From Pseudahrensia aquimaris (GTDB lineage Bacteria > Pseudomonadota > Alphaproteobacteria > Rhizobiales > Rhizobiaceae), in NCBI RefSeq assembly GCF_042676045.1, contig NZ_JBHTJV010000002.1, positions 731,579 through 795,578 on the forward strand: 64,000 nucleotides of DNA. Reading direction: 5' to 3'. The notes beneath the pieces are model-generated. The model was given only the letters and a program-made list of their open reading frames with translations. It was not told the DNA's origin and did not search any database. The position numbers and the translations under genes are program-made. Positions 22,749 through 32,207 of the stretch are shown here, one piece after another; position 1 is the first letter of the stretch, and every line of letters begins with the position of its first letter.

Positions 22749-25004
22749 CTAATCCGCACCTCGAATTGCAGGCACCGCCCCTTCTTTCGGTTTGATTACA
22801 CGCTGGATGAAGAAAACAAGAGCAGCCAAGCCGCCGCCGATCAGGTCTGTGCGCAAACCTCCTTCAATGAGGAAGAAGGCGGCGGCGATCAGGATGGCAC
22901 GGCTGAACCAGACCGCTTTGCGCTCCAAGAACCAGCCTTGCACGCCTGCCGAGAGCAGGTAGACGCCGATAACAGCGGTTATGAAGGCACGCAGTATCTC
23001 CATGTTCGTGCCATCCATCAGCAGCGCCGAATTATAGAAGAACATGAACGGCACGATGAATGCCGAAATGCCAATGCGGAAGGATGTTACAGACGTGGCC
23101 ATGGGATTGGCCCCCGATATGCCCGCCGCCGCGTATGAAGCGAGGGCCACTGGCGGTGTTATTGCTGAGACGACTGCGAAGTAGAACACAAAGAAGTGCG
23201 CGGTCAGCAGCGGGATGCCCAACTCGACCAAACCGGGCGCGACTACCGAAGCTGCAACCGCATAGGCCGCCGTTGTTGGCATGCCCATGCCAAGCAGAAT
23301 GGCGATGCACATGGCAAAGAACATGGCGAGCAACTGCGATGTCTCAGCCAAGCCCAAGAGCAGGTTGGAGAAGCGTGCGCCAACGCCGGTGAGCGAAATC
23401 ACGCCAACGATGATGCCCGCGCAGGCGCAAACGGCGATGATCTGGATGGACATAAGGCCGGAAAGCTCAAACGCCTTTATGATGGAGCGCAGGCCCATTC
23501 GGTTTGGCGTGAGCCAACTGACCATTGCGGCTGCCGCTGTTGCCAGCGTGCCAGCGCGGATGACCGAATAGCCCATGAAAAGGGCTACGATCAGAATGAT
23601 AATCGGAATGAAGAGATAGACCTGTTTGACCAACTCGCCGAAGATCGGCAGCTCTTCTTTTTTCATGCCGCGCATGCCGAGTTTTGCGGCTTCGAAGTCG
23701 ACCATGAAATAGACCGAAACGTAGAAAAGCACGGCTGGAATGATCGCAGCGATGGCGATGTCTTGGTATGCGATACCTGTCACTTCCGCCATGATGAACG
23801 CGCCAGCGCCCATAATCGGCGGCATGATTTGACCGCCTGTTGACGCTGCGGCTTCCACCGCGCCGGAGACTTTTGAGGAATAGCCCACACGCTTCATCAG
23901 CGGGATTGTGAGCGAGCCTGTTGCGACCACGTTGCCCGCCGAAGTGCCGTTGATCATGCCCATCAAACCGGATGCAAAGATGGCGACCTTGGCGGGGCCA
24001 CCCCGCGCGCGCCCGGCGCTGGCAAAGGCGAAGTTGACGAAATAGTCGCCCACTTTCGATGCCTGCAAAAAGCCGGCGAAGATGATGAAGAGAATGATGT
24101 AGGTCGATGACACCGCCGTTGTCGGTCCCAGAATGCCTGCATCGGTGTAGACCTGAGAGAAGAAGCGCTGCCATGTGATTGCTGGCGAATTCAAAACGCC
24201 GGGCATGTATTGGCCAGTAAAGACATAGGCGAGAAAAATGCCTGCGATGATGACCAGCGCTAGGCCGGCCACGCGGCGGGTCATTTCCAAAATGAGCGCA
24301 GTGCCCGCGACTGCCGCCAGCGACATGCCAATCGGCGCGAAGGGCGTGCCTGTGGCATTGCGCATTTGCGTGCCGAAGATCGTGATCAAATAAACCGCAA
24401 CGGCCACGCCGCAAATGGCCAGCGTAACGTCAATCGGTGATATCGCGCCGCGGGCGCGTTTGTCCGCCCATGAAAGGGCAATGCCACCAAAGGTGGCGGC
24501 AATCAACGGAGCGCCAAACAGCCAAGTCTCATTGAATTTAATGCGTGGATCTATGCCGTTCCACATCGCACCGTTGCTGATCTCGATCTGAAACGAAAAT
24601 GCCATGCCGAGGCTAAAAAGAGCCAAAAGGCCAAGAATGATGGCTGCCGCGTTAAGGGGCATGGAACTTTTCATGCCATCATCGCCAAAACTGCGTCCTG
24701 AAAACAGCAGAAAGCCGAGGCCCAGGGCTCCTGCAACGTGCACGATGCGAAAATTCCATGTCTCCATTGGAAACGATGGAAGCAGTGGAATGGTTATGCC
24801 GGTCAGCGACGAAATCGATATTCCGTTTAGCGCTACCATGTGGAACAACGCGTAGATTGCCGAATAGGCAGCCATCGCTAGACCGACCTTGCCGGAAAAC
24901 AGTCGGCGGTTGCTCTCTGTCGGCTCTTGATCGACGCCCTCAACCTTGATCGGAGTAATGGTCTCTTTGTCCAGCGTGGTGTCCGACATGGTATGCCCCT
25001 CCAA
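22749..25004 (-). CDS. TAXI-type TRAP transporter, fused small and large permease subunits
   Basis: 751 residues, a 4TM/12TM (DctQ-DctM) fusion. The large-subunit signature segments are AFASAGRARGGPAKVAIFAS, MGMINGTSAGNVVATGSLTI, AAASTGGQIMPPIMGAGAF and LLGMGMPTTAAYAVAASVV. TAXI-TRAP permeases use ion gradients to import organic acids or related solutes presented by a periplasmic TAXI protein. The gene follows the binding-protein gene and a terminator-like hairpin at 25065-25098, which may lower permease expression relative to the binding protein. Confidence 0.93.
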   Translation of the reverse strand: MEGHTMSDTTLDKETITPIKVEGVDQEPTESNRRLFSGKVGLAMAAYSAIYALFHMVALNGISISSLTGITIPLLPSFPMETWNFRIVHVAGALGLGFLLFSGRSFGDDGMKSSMPLNAAAIILGLLALFSLGMAFSFQIEISNGAMWNGIDPRIKFNETWLFGAPLIAATFGGIALSWADKRARGAISPIDVTLAICGVAVAVYLITIFGTQMRNATGTPFAPIGMSLAAVAGTALILEMTRRVAGLALVIIAGIFLAYVFTGQYMPGVLNSPAITWQRFFSQVYTDAGILGPTTAVSSTYIILFIIFAGFLQASKVGDYFVNFAFASAGRARGGPAKVAIFASGLMGMINGTSAGNVVATGSLTIPLMKRVGYSSKVSGAVEAAASTGGQIMPPIMGAGAFIMAEVTGIAYQDIAIAAIIPAVLFYVSVYFMVDFEAAKLGMRGMKKEELPIFGELVKQVYLFIPIIILIVALFMGYSVIRAGTLATAAAAMVSWLTPNRMGLRSIIKAFELSGLMSIQIIAVCACAGIIVGVISLTGVGARFSNLLLGLAETSQLLAMFFAMCIAILLGMGMPTTAAYAVAASVVAPGLVELGIPLLTAHFFVFYFAVVSAITPPVALASYAAAGISGANPMATSVTSFRIGISAFIVPFMFFYNSALLMDGTNMEILRAFITAVIGVYLLSAGVQGWFLERKAVWFSRAILIAAAFFLIEGGLRTDLIGGGLAALVFFIQRVIKPKEGAVPAIRGAD

Positions 25005-25064
25005 ATTTCACCGGTCGTCACGCCTGCGGCGCTGCCCTCCGGCACGGGCTTTTCAGTCATTTAC

Positions 25065-25098
25065 AAAAAAGGGCCGCCTTCGGCTGAAGGTGGCCCTT
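25065..25098 (-). terminator. Terminator or attenuating hairpin between TAXI binding protein and permease
   Basis: Inverted repeat of about 12 bp per arm (GGGCCGCCTTC and its near complement) with a short loop. On the minus strand it is followed by six T. It begins about 24 nt after the binding-protein stop codon and about 60 nt before the permease start, so readthrough would give more binding protein than permease. Confidence 0.8.
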
Positions 25099-25121
25099 TC
25101 GTTTTCTCAAATACCGGGCGT

Positions 25122-26102
25122 TTAGCCGCCGTAGATGTCAGAAGCAGGAATGGACGCACCGTTTTCGTTCATCCATTTCGCTGCACCTGGGTGCCATTTC
25201 AGCACTTTGTTTTTGTCCCAGTTTTCGACCAGCGTTTCGCGGGCCGCTTTGTGGACACCCATCATGCGGTCATGGTCGCCCATAACTGCTTTGGTTGCCT
25301 CATAGACAAAGCTCTCTGGCAAGTCGCAGTTTGCGATACCGAAGTTCCACATGGAGACCGAGCGCAGATCGCGGTTGAGCGTAGAGTATGTACCGGAGCT
25401 GATGGTGAAATCTGCGACCGGGAAGTCGGCCAGGATTTTCGCTTGCTCGGCTTCTGTGAAGTCTACGAAGTTCACGGTCGTTTGGGCTTCAAGTTGGCTT
25501 ACGGCTGGTGTTGGAATGCCGACTGCGAAAGCCACAACATCCAGAAGGCCGTCTTGCAACTGCGAACCAAGGTCATTCCACGAGCCGTTGCGGCGCTCAA
25601 ATTTCACGCCCAATGCTTCGAGCATGGCAGGGAAGTAGGTGTCGGAAGTCGAGCCGGCCGGACCGAAACCGATTTTCGCGCCTTCGGGGATCTGGTCAAT
25701 CGATGTGATGCCAGTGGACGACAGCGTCGTGATACCGAATGGTGTTTTGTACATCGGGAACATGGCGCAGGCTTTGTCCATCATCAGGCCCGGTGCAATC
25801 GGGTTTGTGCCTTTTACCGATTCATTGGCCGGACCCATTGTCGTCATGCCGAAAGCTGCTTCGCCTGTGTGGACGAGCGCCATGTTCTGCATGGGGCCGC
25901 CGGTGACTTCGCCGCCGCCGGGCACGCCGAGGTCTTCGGAAATAATGTTGGCGAAGCCGGAGCCATAGACGAAGTATGTTCCGCCCTGTGAGGCTGTGCC
26001 CACGGTGAAGCTGGCAGGCCAGCCGGTTTTGTCTTGTGCGGTGGCAACGCCAGCTGTCATCAGCAGTGCGACAGCAGTTGCTGCAAGTTTCGAAAATTTC
26101 AT
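25122..26102 (-). CDS. TAXI-family TRAP transporter substrate-binding protein
   Basis: 326 residues with a Sec signal peptide (MKFSKLAATAVALLMTAGVATA, cleavage near residue 22). The mature protein has the TAXI features SFTVGTASQGGTYFVYGSG near the N-terminus, GKIGFGPAGSTSDTYFP-like sequence around residue 145, and the conserved tail region HPGAAKWMNE. It works in the periplasm, delivering solute to the fused permease encoded next. The solute is unknown; known TAXI substrates include glutamate and other organic acids. No convincing sigma-54 promoter was recognised in the 217 bp upstream despite the adjacent DctD-like gene. Confidence 0.92.
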   Translation of the reverse strand: MKFSKLAATAVALLMTAGVATAQDKTGWPASFTVGTASQGGTYFVYGSGFANIISEDLGVPGGGEVTGGPMQNMALVHTGEAAFGMTTMGPANESVKGTNPIAPGLMMDKACAMFPMYKTPFGITTLSSTGITSIDQIPEGAKIGFGPAGSTSDTYFPAMLEALGVKFERRNGSWNDLGSQLQDGLLDVVAFAVGIPTPAVSQLEAQTTVNFVDFTEAEQAKILADFPVADFTISSGTYSTLNRDLRSVSMWNFGIANCDLPESFVYEATKAVMGDHDRMMGVHKAARETLVENWDKNKVLKWHPGAAKWMNENGASIPASDIYGG

Positions 26103-26319
26103 TTGGTGTCCTCCAGAAGTGTCACACGGTCTGCCATGCGTTTTGGCGCGGCGCCGTGGTGTGCACGATATAGACTAGCTGAATGGGATGGAGTCAAAAG
26201 ACTGAATCGGAATTCTGCGACAAATCAGACTCTTCATCTCAAGATGGGTATTTTTGGTAACATTTGTTGGCAAGCGTGGGCGTATTCATGCACATTGTCC
26301 ATGAGTGCTCTCGCAGCAT

Positions 26320-27663
26320 TCAGCTTTTCTTGAAGTCTTCGCGTTTCAAGCCGTGGCGTTGCATCTTTTCGTACAGCGCTTTTCGCGACAGGCCCAGGCT
26401 CTCATAGACTTCCTTTAACACGCCTTGGTGTGCAGCCAGTTCAAGCGACAAAATCAACTTTTCGTGCTCGGCCAGTCGTTCGCTCAGCTTGCCTGCGGTG
26501 GCTGAGCTTTCGCTTGGCGCTGGCATCGGGTCTTGTATTCCCAGCACATAACGGTCGGCAGCATTACGCAATTCCCGCACATTGCCGGGCCAGTTGTGTG
26601 CGCTGAGTTTTGCGAGCAAATCGGTCGGCACCTCTTGGAAATCACGGCGGTATCGCCGCGCGGCCTCGTTGGCTAACTGCAGGAACAGACGTGGAATATC
26701 CTCGCGCCGATCAGCCAAGGCAGGGACGGCGAGAGTGACTTGTGACAGGCGGTAGAAGAGATCGCTGCGAAACGTGCCATTGGCGACAGCTTTTTCGAGA
26801 TCGTCTTTTGTGGCGGCTAAAAACCTGATGTCGAGGTCAATCAATTCGTTTGAACCAAGTCGACTGATTTGGCGGTCTTCCACCACGCGCAAAAGTCTCA
26901 GCTGCATTGAGTCTGGCATCGCGCCAATTTCATCGAGGAAAACGGTGCCGCCTCTGGCGTGCTCAAATTTGCCGAAACGGGAGCGCAAGGCGTTGGGAAA
27001 AGCGCCGACCTCGTGGCCGAACAATTCGCTTTCGATGGTGGCGGCATCAAGCGCGCCGCAATTGATGGCCACGAACGGTTTGTCTGCTCTGTCGCTTAGT
27101 TCGTGAAGGGCGCGGGCGACAACTTCTTTGCCGGTGCCGGTTGCGCCTTCAATCAGTACATCGGTTTCTGTCGGCCCAATCGCCCGCAACTTCTTGCGCA
27201 ACTCAAGCATGACCGGAGTGCGTCCGGTAAGGCGGTTTTCCAGATCGTCGCGCTTGGTAACGACGCCGCGCAACTGGCGGTTCTCCAGCGTCAGCCGTCG
27301 CTTGTCTAACGCGCGGCGGGCTACCGCGACCAGCCTGTCAGGGGCGAACGGTTTTTCTATGAAATCGTAGGCGCCATCGCGCATCGCCTCCACGGCCATT
27401 TGTACGTCGCCATGTCCGGTTACCAAAATCACAGGCAACTCAAAGTCTATTTCCAGTGCAGCACGCATCAATTCGGTGCCCTGCATGCCGGGCATTCTGA
27501 TGTCTGATATGACGATACCCGTGAAATCGCGTGATAGAATTTCCAACGCCGCATCCGCGTTTGTGAAAGTGCGAATGGGCAGATCGGCAAGATCGAATGT
27601 TTGCTCTGCGGCAACGCGCAGATCTTCCTCATCGTCGATAAAGATAATGCCGCCGCTGGTCAT
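26320..27663 (-). CDS. DctD-like sigma-54-dependent response regulator
   Basis: 447 residues. The receiver domain (1-120) has acidic Asp10-Asp11, phosphoacceptor Asp54 in ISDIRMPG, and KPFAPDRL. The AAA+ domain (about 145-375) shows Walker A GATGTGKE, GGTVFLDEIG and the arginine-finger region FRSDLFYRL. The C-terminal Fis-type helix-turn-helix contains LSRKALYEKMQRHGL. The sigma-54-contacting loop, normally GAFTGA, reads GAFPNA here. It overlaps its partner kinase gene by 4 nt and should control the TAXI transporter downstream. Confidence 0.93.
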   Translation of the reverse strand: MTSGGIIFIDDEEDLRVAAEQTFDLADLPIRTFTNADAALEILSRDFTGIVISDIRMPGMQGTELMRAALEIDFELPVILVTGHGDVQMAVEAMRDGAYDFIEKPFAPDRLVAVARRALDKRRLTLENRQLRGVVTKRDDLENRLTGRTPVMLELRKKLRAIGPTETDVLIEGATGTGKEVVARALHELSDRADKPFVAINCGALDAATIESELFGHEVGAFPNALRSRFGKFEHARGGTVFLDEIGAMPDSMQLRLLRVVEDRQISRLGSNELIDLDIRFLAATKDDLEKAVANGTFRSDLFYRLSQVTLAVPALADRREDIPRLFLQLANEAARRYRRDFQEVPTDLLAKLSAHNWPGNVRELRNAADRYVLGIQDPMPAPSESSATAGKLSERLAEHEKLILSLELAAHQGVLKEVYESLGLSRKALYEKMQRHGLKREDFKKS

Positions 27664-29495
27664 TCTGCAGCACTTTGCATGGCTTCAGCGCGTTGCAATG
27701 TGATGGAAAATTCAGCACCACCATCTGGGTGGTTGCGGGCCTTTAAGCTGCCGCCGAAGTCTTGAATGATGTTGTAGGAGATGGACAGGCCGAGCCCCAA
27801 ACCTTCGTTGACGGGTTTGGTGGTGAAGAATGGATCGAACAGAGTTTCCATAACGTCATCCGGAATTCCTGGGCCGTGATCGCGCACAGTGAAAGTTATT
27901 TCGTCGCCAAATTCTTGTGCGGCAAGCTCAACTTGTGGCTTATCTGCGCTCTCCATCGCATCCAGCGCGTTGTTTATGAGATTGATGATGACCTGTTGTA
28001 AGCGGATATCGCCACCGCGTACGAACATCGATTCATCATGGACCTGGTTCACAATTCTGGCTTTGGTCGCTTTCAGCCGCGGGGCCATGATTTCTAACGC
28101 GCCGTGCACAGCGCTCTTGAGCGATATACTGTCGAGCATCTCTTTAGGCTTTCGGGCAAATGTGCGCAGATTTTTGCTCAGTTGGGCCATGCGGTCTGCC
28201 ATCGATGATATGCGCTCAATGTTGCTCGTGGCCTTTTGTGTTTCGTTGCGTTTGAGATAGGCTTTGGCGTTGTCGGCATAGCTCTTTACGGCTGCGAGAG
28301 GCTGGTTCAACTCGTGGGAAAGGGCAGCTGACATCTGCCCCAGTGCGGCAAGTTTTCCTGCCTGAATGAGTTCGTTTTGCGTGGTGCGAAGCCGGCGTTC
28401 GGCAGCCTCCCGTTCCTTGATTTCCAGACGCAATTGACTGTTGAGCGTGTTGAGGTCGCGAGTTCTGGTTTCCACCGTTTCTTCCAGCAATTCGCGCGTG
28501 TTTGCCTCTCGCTGCTTTTCAATTCGTGCCCGGGTGCGGCGAGAAACGAGCATCGCGATTGTGCCCATGACCAGCAAAAGTGCCATGACACCGGAGGCAA
28601 CGGCATAAAATGCCTGCCCTCGCGTTTCATTGCGGTCTCGCAAAGAGATGAGTGTCCAATTGGCAGATGGCAATGCGGTCAAGCTGGCGAGATAGGTTGT
28701 GGTAGTGCCCGCCTGTTCGAGTGCCAGCAAGGCAGGATCGCTTGAGGTGGCTTCGGTAAGATTGGCGTTTAACTCTTGCACTTGAGAAATAGGATATTGG
28801 CGCGACGTCTCGATGGCTGCAATTGTTTCCACGCTCAACGGACGAATGGCTTTGAACAGGCGACCTTTATCACTGGCCATAAAGATGATGCCGTTTGCAT
28901 CAGTAACGATGACATCGGCACCACTCTCCCGCCATGCGTTCTCCAGCCGATCAACCTCGATCTTCACCACCACAGCGCCAATGATCCGTTGGCCGATTGT
29001 AACGGGCGCAGCAAAGTAATATCCGCGCTTGAGCGATACTGTTCCAAGAGCAAAATAGTGAGTGAGCTCGCCTGAAATCGCTCCTGTGAAATAGGGACGA
29101 TAAGCGTAGTTCTTGCCCAGGAAAGAACGCTCCTTGTCAAAATTGCTGGCTGCGATAGCGTCGCCAGCTGCGTTCAGGATGTAAATATCCGAGGCGTCTA
29201 CCTGATCTGCCAGTTGCTTGAGTTCAAGATTGACCTTGGCTGCATGGTCGCTGCCTGTGGGATCTGCGAGAACCAATTTGATGGCACCACGCTCGGCGAG
29301 AAGCGATGGCAGTGTCTCATACCTTGCTAACGTACTGTCGAGACCTGTACGGATGAGTTCCAACGTGCTGGCATTGCGTGCCGCGTCGCGTTCAAGAAAT
29401 TGTCGTTCGGTGATTTGGTAGGCGACATAGGTGCCGACCGCCAGAAACAGCGCAATTGCGCTCCAGATCACATATCGGGTGAGGCTTCTGTCCAT
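27660..29495 (-). CDS. DctB-like membrane sensor histidine kinase
   Basis: 611 residues. A membrane helix near residues 10-28, a periplasmic double-Cache-like sensor of about 270 residues (VDASDIYILNAAGDAIAASN, FLGKNYAYRPYF) and a second helix near 300-320 are followed by a coiled coil. The phosphoacceptor is His394 in SAALSHELNQPLAAV. The HATPase domain has INLINNALDAMES, DHGPGIPDD and GLGLGLSISYNI. This matches DctB, which senses C4-dicarboxylates in the periplasm. Pairing with a TAXI rather than DctP transporter suggests a different ligand. It is first in the kinase-regulator-transporter series. Confidence 0.93.
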   Translation of the reverse strand: MDRSLTRYVIWSAIALFLAVGTYVAYQITERQFLERDAARNASTLELIRTGLDSTLARYETLPSLLAERGAIKLVLADPTGSDHAAKVNLELKQLADQVDASDIYILNAAGDAIAASNFDKERSFLGKNYAYRPYFTGAISGELTHYFALGTVSLKRGYYFAAPVTIGQRIIGAVVVKIEVDRLENAWRESGADVIVTDANGIIFMASDKGRLFKAIRPLSVETIAAIETSRQYPISQVQELNANLTEATSSDPALLALEQAGTTTTYLASLTALPSANWTLISLRDRNETRGQAFYAVASGVMALLLVMGTIAMLVSRRTRARIEKQREANTRELLEETVETRTRDLNTLNSQLRLEIKEREAAERRLRTTQNELIQAGKLAALGQMSAALSHELNQPLAAVKSYADNAKAYLKRNETQKATSNIERISSMADRMAQLSKNLRTFARKPKEMLDSISLKSAVHGALEIMAPRLKATKARIVNQVHDESMFVRGGDIRLQQVIINLINNALDAMESADKPQVELAAQEFGDEITFTVRDHGPGIPDDVMETLFDPFFTTKPVNEGLGLGLSISYNIIQDFGGSLKARNHPDGGAEFSITLQRAEAMQSAAE

Positions 29496-29536
29496 CGCGG
29501 CACTTTAGCCGAATTCACGTTTCCCGCCAGCAGCTT

Positions 29537-30217
29537 TCAGCCGGGCAAAAGCGTGTCGTCTGTCTGTTCAGCATTGGCGCGTTTTGAACCTTTTACAAAA
29601 CGCAGCACGTTGCGGATCACTTGGCGTTGCAAACGAGGCTGTTTGTCGATATTGAAGTGACCGATGGTCTTGGACTTGGAAAAGTCGATGTTTTTCAGAT
29701 TTCCGCGAAAGCCCTTGCCTTTGGCAATTGGCTTACCCCAGCCGTCGGTCTTGAAATAGTAATTCGTCAGCTTACGCACGTTCGACGGAACCGGTGGTGG
29801 GGCTGTCGCAGCGAAGGTGGCCATGTATTGCACGGTGATGCGCTTCTTGCGAAGCTCTTGTGCCATGCGAAGAACGGCGTTTGCCCCGAGACTGTGACCG
29901 ATCAACACTACTGGGCGGCGACCGAATTTTCGGCGGTTGGCAGCGATTTGGTCGGCGATGTTTTTCCACTCGCTGTGATGGGCAACCTTGGCCGGAACAC
30001 CTTGTTTTTGCAGCTTAGCGCTCATCTCATCGAGACCACGAGAGAAGACGTTTCCGAAACCACGCAGCAGATAAACATCGGCCGATACTTTGCGGGCTGC
30101 GAGGTCGGTTTCGGTCTCCGACATGGCAAGGGGCACTTTTTGCGCGTGGCTTGGTGCCGAGAAAAACGACAGCGCAGCAAAAAACGAAAAAAGAATAATG
30201 CAGATATAACGGATCAT
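29537..30217 (-). CDS. Exported alpha/beta hydrolase-like protein
   Basis: 226 residues with a signal peptide (ILFSFFAALSFFSAPSHA). The mature part looks like a small alpha/beta hydrolase: strand-nucleophile region VVLIGHSLGANAVLRMA with the GHSLG elbow, preceded by VSADVYLLRGFGNVFSRGLD. A histidine in IGHFNID could complete the triad. The C-terminal tail is basic and polar. Substrate unknown; lipase, esterase or thioesterase are possible. It is in the same direction as the next two upstream genes but 94 bp away. Confidence 0.7.
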   Translation of the reverse strand: MIRYICIILFSFFAALSFFSAPSHAQKVPLAMSETETDLAARKVSADVYLLRGFGNVFSRGLDEMSAKLQKQGVPAKVAHHSEWKNIADQIAANRRKFGRRPVVLIGHSLGANAVLRMAQELRKKRITVQYMATFAATAPPPVPSNVRKLTNYYFKTDGWGKPIAKGKGFRGNLKNIDFSKSKTIGHFNIDKQPRLQRQVIRNVLRFVKGSKRANAEQTDDTLLPG

Positions 30218-30311
30218 TCCGTCAAACCTCTTCCAACAGCCCGCCCTGAACTAGAATGGTTGCCTGTTACAAAGCCAGCTTGCACAGCGCAACAATAAAA
30301 GCGGATCGACG

Positions 30312-30908
30312 TCAAAATATCCGAGGCACGACACGAGGAGTGACCGCGCAATAGGCGTCGTATTCTTCGCCAAATTGTTCGCGCATCATGGCTTCCTCGT
30401 TGGAAACACGCGAAAAATACAGCCACGCAATGCTAAGCAATCCGATGGGGCCGTAAATCCAATTGTTCAGCAGCAAGGCTTGCGAAATGCCCCAGAGCCA
30501 GAACGATGTATACATCGGATGGCGCATTCTGGCGTAAAGGCCACGCCGCACGAAGCTGTGATTCTCGCGAACTTCCAGTGTCACCGACCAATTTTTGCCT
30601 AACTGTTTGTGGCTGAGATAAAAAAGAGCCAAGAAAGCAATCAGTGCCAAAGCGCCAAGAACGGCCAATACGGGCACGAACGGGTAATCTGCGAAATCCA
30701 GCCAGTCCGTTGCCAGCCCGATCGCGGGAACGAGCGCCAGCGCCGTGATATTAAAGCTAAGCGCCACACGCTCGCCCACGGTTACCTTGTCTTTGATCAC
30801 TTTCGAGCGTTTTGCTGCACGACGGCGCGGCAGTCGAATGCCCCACCAAGCGGCAAGTCCAAGCGCCCAAACGATATGCGCCCAGCGAGGATCGGAAAAC
30901 CATTCCAT
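30312..30908 (-). CDS. Isoprenylcysteine carboxyl methyltransferase-like membrane protein
   Basis: 198 residues, about five membrane helices. The C-terminal half carries the ICMT/PEMT signature: SFVRRGLYARMRHPMYTSF followed by SNEEAMMREQFGEEYDAY, which form the S-adenosylmethionine site. Bacterial members methylate small lipid-like or unknown acceptors rather than prenylated proteins. It starts 2 bp after the stop of the 415-residue hydrolase gene, so the two are cotranscribed. Substrate unknown. Confidence 0.82.
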   Translation of the reverse strand: MEWFSDPRWAHIVWALGLAAWWGIRLPRRRAAKRSKVIKDKVTVGERVALSFNITALALVPAIGLATDWLDFADYPFVPVLAVLGALALIAFLALFYLSHKQLGKNWSVTLEVRENHSFVRRGLYARMRHPMYTSFWLWGISQALLLNNWIYGPIGLLSIAWLYFSRVSNEEAMMREQFGEEYDAYCAVTPRVVPRIF

Positions 30909-30910
30909 CT

Positions 30911-32158
30911 CTATTGCTGACCTTCCACAGTTTTGCCGCCCGCCCGCTCAACGAGGCTTTTAGTGCCAAAGCAAATGCCCATAAAGTCGTAGTGATAGGG
31001 TTTCGTATTGCCGAACACGAACTGGTAGTGGATGCGAAAAAAGTTGGTGCGCATTCGTCGGTAGACGTCTTCGGAAACCATCTGCTTAATCCGAATACTC
31101 CGACAGATAGGTCTTTTGGCTGCCAATGAATTTCGCGTCATATCGAGATCCATCAGTTTGGCAGGATCCGTCTTATAGAAGTTGATCACGTCACTCAGGC
31201 ATTGATACTCGATCCAATTAATAGTGCTGGTGTCGAACATTTTTTGGAGCCGTTGGCGATACCACTGGGCAGCCGGATGAAGTCCAATTTTAAGGGCCGT
31301 TGAACCAACCGTTAAAATGCTGGTTTTGCTGCTGCGAGCCGAAAAATAGCTGTCTTTTTCATGGACACGCGCGGCGACATCTAAAATCAACGCACCGCCC
31401 GTGCTGTGACCGATAAACAAGACCTCGTCATATTCTTGCGCCTTCACCGTCTCGATGGCGACGTCAGCAAGACCGTCGAGTTTGACCTCAATATCCCTGC
31501 GCGTTCTGCGAAGATAGTCGCGGGAAAAACTCCACAAGGCCATCAAGTGCCAGACAAAACGGCGTTTCCACACCAGTTTTACAAGTGCGAAAAGCACCAG
31601 CACGAAAACGACCGTGGCAATGGCGGGGGCATATGGAAGTGACAGGCTCATGCTGCCTCTTGCAGCCAACCAGGCCAAAACAAAGCTCAATACCACGGCC
31701 ATCGGCGGATAGGAAAAATACAGGAAAAAGCGCCAAGCATGTGCAAGAAATTTGAAGGCTGTGCCTGTCAGCAGATAGTCCCATGTTGTCAAGACGGAGC
31801 GTCCGAATCGGGTGTAAAATGGCCGTTTGAAGTCTTTCAGAACAATGTCGTCCAGCGTCAAAAAGTGAAAGTCGGTTTGAGTTTGCCAGGCTTTGCCCTC
31901 CGTTTCACCTGAAGCGGTGAAGCGGGTAAGGGTTATGTCGTCTCGAACCTTCTTGGTTTCGATCGCTTGGATATCTGCGCCGACCAGCTCTTCAAATCGG
32001 CGCGATTCTTTCTGCAAACGCTCGAAGAACGCTTGTGGAGACTTGGGGTCATATCCACCGATATAGAAAATCGCACGTTTGGCCACGGGTTCGAGCAAGG
32101 CTGCTATCCGGTTTGCGCTGCTATCGGCTTGTAGACCCAATCGCTGCGAATCGATCAA
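30911..32158 (-). CDS. Membrane-anchored alpha/beta-hydrolase-like protein
   Basis: 415 residues. The N-terminal part (about 25-130) begins AKRAIFYIGGYDPKSPQAFF. Two hydrophobic segments around residues 135-190 (FFLYFSYPPMAVVLSFVLAW, PYAPAIATVVFVLVLFALVK) probably anchor it. The C-terminal part has the nucleophile elbow EVLFIGHSTGGALILDVAA. The separation of the first strand from the elbow by a membrane hairpin is unusual for a hydrolase. It is coupled to the methyltransferase gene and follows soxG by 49 bp, so readthrough from the sarcosine operon is possible. Function unknown. Confidence 0.65.
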   Translation of the reverse strand: MIDSQRLGLQADSSANRIAALLEPVAKRAIFYIGGYDPKSPQAFFERLQKESRRFEELVGADIQAIETKKVRDDITLTRFTASGETEGKAWQTQTDFHFLTLDDIVLKDFKRPFYTRFGRSVLTTWDYLLTGTAFKFLAHAWRFFLYFSYPPMAVVLSFVLAWLAARGSMSLSLPYAPAIATVVFVLVLFALVKLVWKRRFVWHLMALWSFSRDYLRRTRRDIEVKLDGLADVAIETVKAQEYDEVLFIGHSTGGALILDVAARVHEKDSYFSARSSKTSILTVGSTALKIGLHPAAQWYRQRLQKMFDTSTINWIEYQCLSDVINFYKTDPAKLMDLDMTRNSLAAKRPICRSIRIKQMVSEDVYRRMRTNFFRIHYQFVFGNTKPYHYDFMGICFGTKSLVERAGGKTVEGQQ

Positions 32159-32207
32159 TTCCCTGAATTAGCGAGAAATTGCACTGATTGCCAATGGTGC
32201 TGGCTTG

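Noticed and set aside
26103..26319. Sigma-54 promoter in front of the TAXI binding-protein gene
   Set aside because: Expected because of the DctD-like regulator, but I found no GG-N10-GC pair with the surrounding consensus on the minus strand.
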